DNA of 19,509 bases from CAIWGV01 sp964515175 (GTDB lineage: Bacteria > Pseudomonadota > Alphaproteobacteria > UBA7879 > UBA5542). Positions 5,551-12,561 of the stretch are shown piece by piece. Under the pieces are notes generated by a model. It saw only the letters and a program-made list of their open reading frames with translations, made no database searches and had not been told where the DNA came from. The translations under genes and the position numbers were made by a program. Every line of letters starts with the position of its first letter. The stretch's first letter is position 1. Where the stretch lies: contig CAZEUR010000019.1 in NCBI GenBank assembly GCA_964515175.1, forward strand, positions 1-19,509, written 5' to 3'.

Positions 5551-6848
5551 ATTCGATTCAAAAATATGGCACCTGTCTTTTATTCTTTAGTTTGCCCGTG
5601 GTTGCAACCTTCAAAGGAAAAGGAACTGTCATCCTTCTTTTTCTTGCTTTTTTTCTTTTCGGACTCTCAGAAATCCTTCCTTTTTTCAAAAGAAAGGAAT
5701 GGAAGAAACTCCTCCCTCTTACCCCTCATAAAATATATTTTTGGATTGGCGCACTGGGCGTCTGGATATTTCTGAGTATCTTCCGGTCACCTCATATCCT
5801 CTTGGAGCTTGGGCATTTTGGGAAGCTTTTGTCCATCATGCTCGTGAGCTTTTTCACCTATCTGGGCATCAAAAAACTACCATTGCAAGGTAAGCTCCTT
5901 TTTCTAAAGATTTTTTTCTACGCCCTTATTGTCTATATCCTCTTTTACACCTTAGAGATTTATGGGGGTGGATTCATCTCAGACCTTTATACAAAATCAG
6001 GAGGATACAATCCCACTCTTCTTTTGAGAGGGGTCATCATCCTCTCTCTCTTTCTAGTTCTCTTTTCTCTCACCTTACGCCACTTTATTCCCAAAAACAT
6101 TCTTCGTGGAACACAGATATTTCTTTTTTTAGTGCTCGCATCCATTTTTTGGAAAGCACAGCCCCGTGCCGCCACCGTTGCTGTCCTGGTAGGAACCTTG
6201 AGTTTTCCCCTGGTCTATTGGCGAAAATCCTTAGGAGAGCTGATTAGCTTCTTTATAGGTATCTTTGCTCTCTCCTGCCCCTTCATTTTTGTTTATTTTG
6301 TAAATGAAAACACCCTGTTAAACTATATGCACTATATTGCCACAAGCGCCCAACATCGCATTCAAATTTGGCATGACTTTTCCCTAAAAATATTAAACTC
6401 TCCTCTTTTGGGATATGGGTTTAATTTTTCCTCTTATGTGGAAGGCGGACGGTTTAGAGCCGCTTATTATTCAAATAAAGTCTTAGAAAAATCTCTTTAT
6501 GCTTCAGAAAAAATCATTCCAGAGGGCATTGTTCCTCAATCCTGGGGCAGCATTGTTTATTACGAAGATTCTGTTTTTTCAAGGCACCCACACAATGGAT
6601 TTGTTCAGGTTTGGCTAGAATTAGGCTTGATAGGCATCATCCTGCTCTTAGGGCTTGGATATACTCTTGTAAGGATGATTTCCCGAATTCCAAATCGTGA
6701 AGTGCGTGCGGCTGGTTTCGTCTTATTTTTTATGTACATTGTTTTCTGGTGCATAAGTTTTGGAATTTGGCAAAATTGGATGATTGCTTTGGTAACTTTG
6801 ACTCTTATTATTTTTAAGGTTATAAAGGATGTCCCTACAAAGATATAG
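5547..6848 (+). CDS. O-antigen ligase/polymerase family membrane protein (Wzy_C, WaaL-like)
   Basis: A 433-residue inner-membrane protein with about ten to twelve hydrophobic segments. The family's hallmarks are visible: an Arg-containing segment after a membrane helix (FWKAQPRAATVAVLVG, about 201-216), a large periplasmic loop beginning RIQIWHDF (281-288) with the short motif P-L-L-G-Y-G (295-300), and HPHNGFVQVWLELG (347-360) closing the loop. Members join O-antigen to lipid A-core (WaaL) or polymerise it (Wzy); sequence does not say which. The start is the ATG at 5547, overlapping the yacG stop in ATGA; in-frame codons upstream of it would only re-read yacG in another frame. kdsB at the far end of the window shows that a Kdo-containing LPS is made. 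Confidence 0.85.
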   Translation: MNSIQKYGTCLLFFSLPVVATFKGKGTVILLFLAFFLFGLSEILPFFKRKEWKKLLPLTPHKIYFWIGALGVWIFLSIFRSPHILLELGHFGKLLSIMLVSFFTYLGIKKLPLQGKLLFLKIFFYALIVYILFYTLEIYGGGFISDLYTKSGGYNPTLLLRGVIILSLFLVLFSLTLRHFIPKNILRGTQIFLFLVLASIFWKAQPRAATVAVLVGTLSFPLVYWRKSLGELISFFIGIFALSCPFIFVYFVNENTLLNYMHYIATSAQHRIQIWHDFSLKILNSPLLGYGFNFSSYVEGGRFRAAYYSNKVLEKSLYASEKIIPEGIVPQSWGSIVYYEDSVFSRHPHNGFVQVWLELGLIGIILLLGLGYTLVRMISRIPNREVRAAGFVLFFMYIVFWCISFGIWQNWMIALVTLTLIIFKVIKDVPTKI

Positions 6849-6885
6849 AGAGTACGATTTAATCTGGCTATAGGATGATGAATAA

Positions 6886-7830
6886 ATGTACACATTAGAT
6901 TTTGAAAAACAAATAGCAGATTTAGAAGCTAAAATTGAAGAACTTCGGCATGTCTCCAAGGAAAAAGGTATGGATATCGTAGCCGAAATTTCTGTGCTGC
7001 AAAAAAAGGTAGATAAACTTCTAAAAGAAACCTATAGTAAACTGTCTTCATGGGACAAAGTCCAAGTAGCTCGCCATCCAGAGCGTCCTCATTTCTTAGA
7101 TTATGTCAAGGAGCTCATTAACGATTTTACAGAACTCACAGGAGATCGCCTCTACGCAGATGATCAATCCATTGTGGGCGGCCTCGGGCGGTTTCGAGGC
7201 CAAACAGTCATGATCATAGGCCAAGAGAAGGGTCATGATATTGAATCTCGTATGAAACACAATTTTGGGTCTCCCAAACCGGAAGGGTACCGGAAAGCTA
7301 TTCGTCTGATGGCGCTTGCTGAACACTACCGTGTACCCCTGATCACCCTTGTGGACACGGCCGGCGCCTATCCAGGCGTTGAGGCGGAAGAACGCGGCCA
7401 AGCAGTGGCCATTGCACGTGCCACAGACATGTGTCTATCTGTCACAGTGCCATTTGTATCTACCATCATCGGTGAAGGAGGATCAGGCGGTGCCATTGCC
7501 CTTGCCACAGCTAATCGCGTCCTCATGATGGAACATGCTATTTATTCCGTCATTTCACCGGAAGGGTGTGCCTCCATTTTATGGCATGACTCGGCTAAAA
7601 AAGAAGAAGCGGCAGAAGCGCAGAAACTAACAGCTCAAGATCTCTTAAAATTAAAGATCATCGATAGAATTGTTCCCGAACCCTTGGGTGCCGCCCATCG
7701 CAACCCAAAAGAAGCTATCTCAAATCTGGGAAACGCTTTGGAAAAAGAGTTGAAAGACCTATCGAACTTAACACCAAAACAGCTTAAGGCCCAACGTCAT
7801 CAGAAATATTTAGAAATCGGGCGATTGTAG
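6886..7830 (+). CDS. accA: Acetyl-CoA carboxylase carboxyltransferase subunit alpha
   Basis: A 314-residue subunit that with AccD transfers the carboxyl group from biotinylated AccB to acetyl-CoA, giving malonyl-CoA for fatty acid synthesis. The N-terminal helical region (LDFEKQIADLEAKIEELR) is followed by the crotonase-fold core: HNFGSPKPEGYRKAIRLM, TLVDTAGAYPGVEAEERGQA, and the oxyanion-hole glycines in IIGEGGSGGAIAL, then YSVISPEGCASILW. Length and ends match the family. An AGGA lies upstream of the ATG. The gene is 37 bases after the membrane-protein gene on the same strand and may share its transcript. It faces the convergent FkbM-type gene. Confidence 0.98.
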   Translation: MYTLDFEKQIADLEAKIEELRHVSKEKGMDIVAEISVLQKKVDKLLKETYSKLSSWDKVQVARHPERPHFLDYVKELINDFTELTGDRLYADDQSIVGGLGRFRGQTVMIIGQEKGHDIESRMKHNFGSPKPEGYRKAIRLMALAEHYRVPLITLVDTAGAYPGVEAEERGQAVAIARATDMCLSVTVPFVSTIIGEGGSGGAIALATANRVLMMEHAIYSVISPEGCASILWHDSAKKEEAAEAQKLTAQDLLKLKIIDRIVPEPLGAAHRNPKEAISNLGNALEKELKDLSNLTPKQLKAQRHQKYLEIGRL

Positions 7831-7934
7831 CTGACCAACGCGCATCTTTTTTATAGATAAAATAACTATAAGAAAAGGGAAAAACTGCATAGATACCAAC
7901 CTCAGAAAACTTCCGGTGCGAAATAATAGGACTT

Positions 7935-8753
7935 TTATGGGCTTAGAGTAAAAATAAAATTCATCTTTGTTTGAGCAAAAAGGACGTACCCTTTCTTTTT
8001 AAGGTACTCAGCAAAGTCTATAGGAATAGAGTTCTCAATAATGAGGGCCTTTGGATAAAGGGCCTTGGAGCTGTGATCAAAAAACTGCATTAGGATAAGG
8101 GGCTCCGCTCCCTCCACATCAATCTTAAGAATATCCACTTTTTTGATTTTGTGATTAGATAGTAGAGTCGATAGCTTTATTGCCTTAACTTTAATAGGAG
8201 TTTCGGTTTTGTGAACACAGCTAGCTTCCCCTAAATTACTCTGACCAATAAAAAGTGTTTCAAATCCATCATGGTCCGACAGAGCCACATTACACCCTTT
8301 AATATTTTTGGCAAAAGTATTCAAAGCACAGTTGTACATCAACCTTTCATGCGCAAGAAGGTTTGGTTCAATGGCCAATATAGTTCCCTTTCCCTGCATG
8401 AAAAGAGCCGCCCAAAGGGAATAAATTCCCACATTTGCTCCAACATCTACAAATACAGAATTCTTATTATTACCCTTGAAATATTTTGATATTAAATCTA
8501 GTTCTTCCGGATCAAAGAATTGGGGCATTGTTAAAAATTTTCGCTCAGAAATATTATCTTTAAGATTAACTCTCAAGCGAATCTGTCCAACAGATGTATC
8601 CACTCTAGGCAGAAAAATGAAAAGGGGCTTTCGTAAAAGAAGAATCAATTTTCGGCCCAATCCATTTTTCGGGCACGACTGCAGGACTTTTAATAAAACC
8701 CTAGCCCACGCAGGAGGGGCGTATTTCCCAAAATCTTTTGTAAAAGACACCAT
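7935..8753 (-). CDS. FkbM-family SAM-dependent methyltransferase
   Basis: A 272-residue protein. The Rossmann-fold methyltransferase core starts near residue 100 with motif I FVDVGANVGIYSLW (101-114), followed by the acidic EPN that ends strand 2 (AIEPNLLAHERLMYN), and the family's late motif ILKIDVEGAE. FkbM-type enzymes O-methylate sugars or polyketides; in envelope-gene neighbourhoods they often act on LPS or capsule sugars, which would suit the O-antigen ligase nearby, but the substrate is unknown. The first 60 residues (basic, hydrophobic) may anchor it to the membrane. It is a single gene on the minus strand between accA and the dcd cluster. An AGGA 9 bases before the ATG may serve as ribosome site. 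Confidence 0.85.
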   Translation of the reverse strand: MVSFTKDFGKYAPPAWARVLLKVLQSCPKNGLGRKLILLLRKPLFIFLPRVDTSVGQIRLRVNLKDNISERKFLTMPQFFDPEELDLISKYFKGNNKNSVFVDVGANVGIYSLWAALFMQGKGTILAIEPNLLAHERLMYNCALNTFAKNIKGCNVALSDHDGFETLFIGQSNLGEASCVHKTETPIKVKAIKLSTLLSNHKIKKVDILKIDVEGAEPLILMQFFDHSSKALYPKALIIENSIPIDFAEYLKKKGYVLFAQTKMNFIFTLSP

Positions 8754-8759
8754 TATGGG

Positions 8760-8788
8760 ATCCTAGTAGCTGTCCCTTAAATTGTCAA
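8760..8788 (-). promoter_or_regulatory. Candidate promoter of the FkbM-type gene
   Basis: Read on the minus strand, TTGACA (8788-8783), 17 bases, then TAGGAT (8765-8760). Its -35 overlaps the -35 of a plus-strand candidate. The -10 partly coincides with the putative Shine-Dalgarno AGGA, so one of the two roles is probably wrong. Confidence 0.35.
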
Positions 8789-8810
8789 TCTGAATTGTAA
8801 ACTCTGTACT
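8782..8810 (+). promoter_or_regulatory. Candidate promoter of the small ORF-dcd-murA cluster
   Basis: TTGTCA (8782-8787), 17 bases, then TGTACT (8805-8810), which matches four of six -10 positions. Predicted transcription start is about 8817, just ahead of an AAGGAG at 8821. Confidence 0.35.
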
Positions 8811-8845
8811 GGAGTTTTCAAAGGAGCTATGCTAAAAACAGAGAT

Positions 8846-8995
8846 ATGAAAATAACACCCGTCAAAACCTCTTATGCCAAGAAGCATGCCGATCGCCTGG
8901 CGAAGGTGCTGCGGGAAAATCTGCTCAAACGCAAGCAGCAACAACGGCAACGACAAGATCAATTGAAGGGAGATACTTATGGGAATAATGCCTGA
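8846..8995 (+). CDS. Small basic conserved-type protein upstream of dcd
   Basis: A 49-residue ORF starting MKITPVKTSYAKKHADRLAK and continuing with a helix rich in R, K and Q, then a short tail. Small basic proteins of this kind (an R-L-A-x-x-L-R-x-N-L-x-x-R-K core) are common beside dcd or murA in alphaproteobacteria and are usually left unnamed; that comparison is from memory. Its last 17 bases overlap the start of dcd, and dcd's Shine-Dalgarno lies inside it. Its own ribosome site is odd: the nearest AAGGAG (8821-8826) is 19 bases before the ATG. Function unknown; the charge suggests nucleic-acid or ribosome binding, which is a guess. Confidence 0.6.
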   Translation: MKITPVKTSYAKKHADRLAKVLRENLLKRKQQQRQRQDQLKGDTYGNNA

Positions 8996-9536
8996 TTCTT
9001 GGATTCGGGAGAAAGCTCAAAAAGGGATGATTGAGCCTTTTGCTGAGAAGCAATCTGGAATTGGCAAGATTTCCTATGGCCTCTCTTCCTATGGATATGA
9101 TGCCCGTGTTTCTTCAGAATTCAAAGTATTTACCAACATGGAAAGTGCCATCGTGGATCCCAAAAATTTCTCTGGAAATTCCTTTGTGGACCGAGATACG
9201 GACGTTTGCATCATTCCCCCCAATAGCTTTGCCCTTGCTCGCACAGTGGAGTATTTTCGCATTCCTAGGGATATTTTAGTGATTTGTTTGGGGAAATCCA
9301 CCTATGCTCGCTGCGGCATCATCGTGAATGTAACACCTTTAGAGCCCGAGTGGGAAGGTCATGTAACGTTGGAGTTTTCTAATACAACCCCACTACCCGC
9401 TAAAATTTATGCAAATGAAGGCGCCTGCCAATTTCTATTTTTCCAGGGAAGTGCTGTCTGTGATGTCTCTTACAAAGACCGTGCAGGAAAATACATGAAC
9501 CAAACGGGCGTCACCCTTCCTAAAATTTTAGTGTAG
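8979..9536 (+). CDS. dcd: dCTP deaminase
   Basis: A 185-residue homotrimeric enzyme that deaminates dCTP to dUTP, feeding dTMP synthesis. The start MGIMPDSWIREKA and the blocks KISYGLSSYGYDARV (30-44), GKSTYARCGIIVNVTPLEPE (105-124) and GHVTLEFSNTTPLPAKIYAN (127-146) are diagnostic. The GKST loop, R111 and the catalytic glutamate E132 are present. I chose the ATG at 8979 over the internal one at 8988 because it is preceded by a strong AAGGGAGA and the MxIMPD start is common in the family. murA follows after 16 bases. Whether it also has dUTPase activity cannot be told from sequence; its form is that of the ordinary deaminase. Confidence 0.97.
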   Translation: MGIMPDSWIREKAQKGMIEPFAEKQSGIGKISYGLSSYGYDARVSSEFKVFTNMESAIVDPKNFSGNSFVDRDTDVCIIPPNSFALARTVEYFRIPRDILVICLGKSTYARCGIIVNVTPLEPEWEGHVTLEFSNTTPLPAKIYANEGACQFLFFQGSAVCDVSYKDRAGKYMNQTGVTLPKILV

Positions 9537-9552
9537 CCAGAAGAGAGTTTCC

Positions 9553-10824
9553 ATGGACAAATTGCACATTCAGGGAGGCCATCCCTTAAAGGGAACGGTG
9601 CGGATTAGCGGTGCGAAAAATGCGGCTCTTCCTTTGATGAGCGCTTGTCTTCTAACCAATCAACCGTTAATTTTAAGCAATCTTCCAAATCTTGCTGATA
9701 TTCAGACCATGTCTCATTTGCTGGAATCTTTAGGTGTCACAGCGATTCGTGCAGAACATGCAGTCACCCTAACCGCCAATAAAAACCTTCTCACCCATGC
9801 GGATTATGATCTTGTTAGAAAGATGCGTGCTTCCATTTTAACTCTAGGGCCTCTTGTCAGTCGCCACGGACATGCACAAGTCTCACTTCCTGGGGGATGT
9901 GCCATTGGGGTAAGGCCTGTGGACCTCCATATCAAAGGCCTTGAAGCTTTGGGTGCCACCATAGAACTAAAAGAAGGCTATATACATGCCCATGCCAAGA
10001 ATGGCCTTCAAGGAGCCACTTTCTCCTTTCCTGTAGTGTCCGTAACAGGCACAGAAAACCTCCTAATGGCCGCATGTCTTGCCAAAGGACAAACAAAACT
10101 ACTCAATGCGGCTCAAGAACCTGAGGTTACAGATCTGGCAGAATGCCTTGTTAAAATGGGAGCAAAAATTCAAGGAATTGGCACCGACACCTTAACCATT
10201 GAAGGCGTTAAAGAACTTCATGGCACTTCCCATTCTGTCATTCCCGACCGCATCGAAACCGGCACCTATATTATGGCCGCTGGCATCACAAAAGGAGAGC
10301 TAGAACTCACCCATACGCGACTCGATCTTTTGCCTGCCGTCATTGGTGTTTTGGAGCAAGCGGGCCTTCAATTTCAACCAACCTCTAACGGATTTAAAGT
10401 GAGTTTCAAAGAAAATTTAAGACACCTTAAAAGTGTAGATATAACAACCGCTCCTTATCCTGGATTTCCCACCGATTTACAAGCTCAATTCATGGCACTC
10501 ATGACATTGGCAGAAGGAACGTCTACCATTTCAGAAACCATTTGGGAAAATCGCTTTATGCATGTGGCGGAGCTTTTAAGAATGGGAGCCAACATTCGAG
10601 TCCAAGGGTCTACCTCTTCTGTCACCGGTGTTTCCAACCTCATAGGCGCTCCTGTCATGGCCACAGATTTGCGCGCCTCTGCGTCTTTGGTGCTTGCAGG
10701 ACTTGCCGCACAAGGAGAAACCATTGTGAATCGCGTCTATCATTTGGATCGGGGGTATGAGTCCATGGAAAAAAAGCTTAGGGCTTGTGGCGCTCTTATT
10801 GAAAGAATTTCTGAAAACAATTAG
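9553..10824 (+). CDS. murA: UDP-N-acetylglucosamine 1-carboxyvinyltransferase
   Basis: First committed enzyme of peptidoglycan synthesis: it transfers enolpyruvate from PEP to UDP-GlcNAc in the cytosol. 423 residues, as expected. Visible are ISGAKNAALPLMSACLL (18-34) with the conserved Lys22-Asn23, and the active-site loop LPGGCAIGVRPVDLHIKGLE with the catalytic cysteine C116, the residue alkylated by fosfomycin. Since it is Cys rather than Asp, fosfomycin sensitivity of the enzyme is expected. The C-terminal YPGFPTDLQAQFMAL and ENRFMHVAELLRMGA segments are typical. The gene lies 16 bases after dcd and 34 before the DUF2948 gene; the three are probably one transcript. The gene shows that the organism makes at least some peptidoglycan precursors. 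Confidence 0.98.
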   Translation: MDKLHIQGGHPLKGTVRISGAKNAALPLMSACLLTNQPLILSNLPNLADIQTMSHLLESLGVTAIRAEHAVTLTANKNLLTHADYDLVRKMRASILTLGPLVSRHGHAQVSLPGGCAIGVRPVDLHIKGLEALGATIELKEGYIHAHAKNGLQGATFSFPVVSVTGTENLLMAACLAKGQTKLLNAAQEPEVTDLAECLVKMGAKIQGIGTDTLTIEGVKELHGTSHSVIPDRIETGTYIMAAGITKGELELTHTRLDLLPAVIGVLEQAGLQFQPTSNGFKVSFKENLRHLKSVDITTAPYPGFPTDLQAQFMALMTLAEGTSTISETIWENRFMHVAELLRMGANIRVQGSTSSVTGVSNLIGAPVMATDLRASASLVLAGLAAQGETIVNRVYHLDRGYESMEKKLRACGALIERISENN

Positions 10825-10858
10825 ACTGGTACCTAGGGACCGCTAACAGGGTAAAAAC

Positions 10859-11278
10859 ATGAAAGAAACCACACTCGTGCCATTGAAAATGATGGCACAA
10901 GATTCTGAGGATTTGCATATTTTGTCTGCTTGCTTGCAGGATTCTTTGATTCCTCTTGATGGGCTTAATTATGATTCGACCAAAAAATGTTTCCATCTCT
11001 TTGCCCATCGATATCAATGGGAACAAGAAGGAGATTCTCCTCAGCGCATCGCAAGCGGTATTTCTATTGAAAATGTCGAGAGTGTTCAGTTTTCTGGGTT
11101 TGATCCAAAAAGCAAAGATATTCAGGATCTCTATCTCTTAACGCTTCGACACGAGGCTCCTTATCTCTATATGCTTTTTTCTGATAATGCAAAAATTCGC
11201 CTTAAAACTGAGGCTCTTAAAATAAAACTTCGGGATGCCTCCGTTCCTTGGCCTAGTTTGAGGCCTAGTCACGATTAA
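10859..11278 (+). CDS. DUF2948 family protein
   Basis: A 139-residue soluble protein without assigned function. Its start (LVPLKMMAQDSEDLHILSAC, then QDSLIPL) and the later HRYQWE and NVESVQFSGFD segments match the DUF2948 pattern, a family largely restricted to alphaproteobacteria, where it is commonly found next to murA and hisD. Here hisD does not follow: the gene runs to within 10 bases of a convergent minus-strand gene, so the usual cluster has been cut or rearranged. A modest AGGG sits upstream of the ATG. Confidence 0.85.
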   Translation: MKETTLVPLKMMAQDSEDLHILSACLQDSLIPLDGLNYDSTKKCFHLFAHRYQWEQEGDSPQRIASGISIENVESVQFSGFDPKSKDIQDLYLLTLRHEAPYLYMLFSDNAKIRLKTEALKIKLRDASVPWPSLRPSHD

Positions 11279-11288
11279 AGTCTAGAGC

Positions 11289-12491
11289 CTAGTCGTCGCT
11301 TTCGTCGTTAAACCCTTCTAAATCTACGTCGAGGTCGCCAACTTGCTCTCCCTCATCTTCAGATCCCTTTTCTTCTAAGTCTCTAAGTTCCTCTTCGTAT
11401 CTTTCTTGAAGGGCGTTTGATTCTCTTCGTAACCTATTCCGAGCTGCTTCTCGAGCCTCTTGTGGCCAAAAGTTTATTTTTTGAGACTTAGCTTTGATTG
11501 CTTTTTGCTTTTCTGCAAAATCTTTCTCAAGTTTCCTTTTTTCTCTTTGAATATCTCCCGTCAACCCAGAAGCAAGACCAGAGGCTCTCTTGCCAAAACC
11601 TTGAGCTTCTTTGAATGCTCTGTTTCTTGCCTTTGCTGCTTGATTGGATGCTCCCCGCATATGTTCTTGAACCAGATTATGAAGGCCTCTTCCTTGATCT
11701 GCACCATATCCCCTAGCTTGATTAAAAACAGCACTCCCCTGTTCACGAACTCCACTCACGGCGCTCTGAAGGGTAGAGACTCCGATTTGACGCATTAGTT
11801 GAAGCGTGTTCGCCGAACTGTTTTGGTTTAGGCCTATATCCCTCTTTGATAATTGCCCTATCCTCTGCTCCACATTATTAGGGAAGTCTCCTTTTCTAGC
11901 TTTGCAGGCACGTATGATCCTATATCCCTCCGCTCCCAGAAGGGGTCCACAGAAATAACACATTCTGCGCAAGATACCCCCCAATCCCTTCAACTCATCC
12001 TGGTCACCCTGAGTACAGTTTTCCATTTTTGTTTCAATAAATTGGTCCATCTTTTCAATATAAGAATTCCTTTTTTTCTCCTTAAGTTTGCTTATTTTGC
12101 CACAAAGGTCTGATCTTTTTTTTACTTTAAAATAAGTGCCCTCTCCCTCAGAGCAACATTGGGTACGTGCATCAACCGGATTTTCTTCGATGCCTGGAGG
12201 CGTCATACAGTTGGCAATACAAAAACTTTTATAGCAATTCGGGTGTAGCCTCTTAACTTTCAGAAGCGCTTTAAGCTCCTCATGTGTATAGCTCGCCATA
12301 GATGTATAGAGCCCCCCTTCCAAGAGGCACTGTTCAAAACCTTTGTTGGTCGCACAAGAATACCGGGTACAACTCCCGCCCACCGCGGCAAGAATGGATG
12401 AACGACGCACATGGGAAGGTAGACTTTCTGCTGAAGAAAGATGACATAGAAGGAGAGCCACCCCTACAATCAAGTAAATTGATTTTTTCAT
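11289..12491 (-). CDS. Exported cysteine-rich protein with coiled coil and acidic tail, unknown function
   Basis: I do not recognise this 400-residue protein. Residues 1-21 form a clear Sec signal peptide (MKKSIYLIVGVALLLCHLSS, cleavage likely after SSA21). There is no convincing lipobox, since C16 is preceded by L. The mature N-terminal part (22-200) holds 13 cysteines (C41, 46, 55, 86, 91, 95, 112, 113, 130, 159, 178, 181, 196), as expected for a disulfide-bonded periplasmic or secreted domain. From about 200 on there are none: a G/A/Q-rich stretch with two related pieces (QARGYG near 258, EAQGFG near 294), a charged coiled coil (about 310-378), and a strongly acidic tail to residue 400. 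It lies 70 bases downstream of yejF on the same strand and could be the last gene of that operon. A secreted effector or surface protein is plausible, not shown. Confidence 0.8.
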   Translation of the reverse strand: MKKSIYLIVGVALLLCHLSSAESLPSHVRRSSILAAVGGSCTRYSCATNKGFEQCLLEGGLYTSMASYTHEELKALLKVKRLHPNCYKSFCIANCMTPPGIEENPVDARTQCCSEGEGTYFKVKKRSDLCGKISKLKEKKRNSYIEKMDQFIETKMENCTQGDQDELKGLGGILRRMCYFCGPLLGAEGYRIIRACKARKGDFPNNVEQRIGQLSKRDIGLNQNSSANTLQLMRQIGVSTLQSAVSGVREQGSAVFNQARGYGADQGRGLHNLVQEHMRGASNQAAKARNRAFKEAQGFGKRASGLASGLTGDIQREKRKLEKDFAEKQKAIKAKSQKINFWPQEAREAARNRLRRESNALQERYEEELRDLEEKGSEDEGEQVGDLDVDLEGFNDESDD

Positions 12492-12561
12492 GTGTTAATA
12501 CCATCCCAGTTTAATTTTTTATCTTCTTAATTCAATCATTTTTAAGAGAGAAAGTCGATAT

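Noticed and set aside
7851..7871. TTATAG...CTATAA inverted repeat as a terminator between accA and the FkbM gene
   Set aside because: Only six A/T-rich pairs with a nine-base loop and no T-run on either strand; too weak to call.
8829..8849. Six-codon ORF (MLKTEI) as a gene in its own right
   Set aside because: Too short to support as a gene, and its AAGGAG is only two bases from the ATG. Kept only as a possible mini-leader in the finding on the small ORF.
11251..11293. Three copies of GCCTAGT spaced 12 and 24 bases apart
   Set aside because: Two copies lie in the coding end of the DUF2948 gene and one in the next gene's stop region. The unit is short and no function or symmetry supports it.
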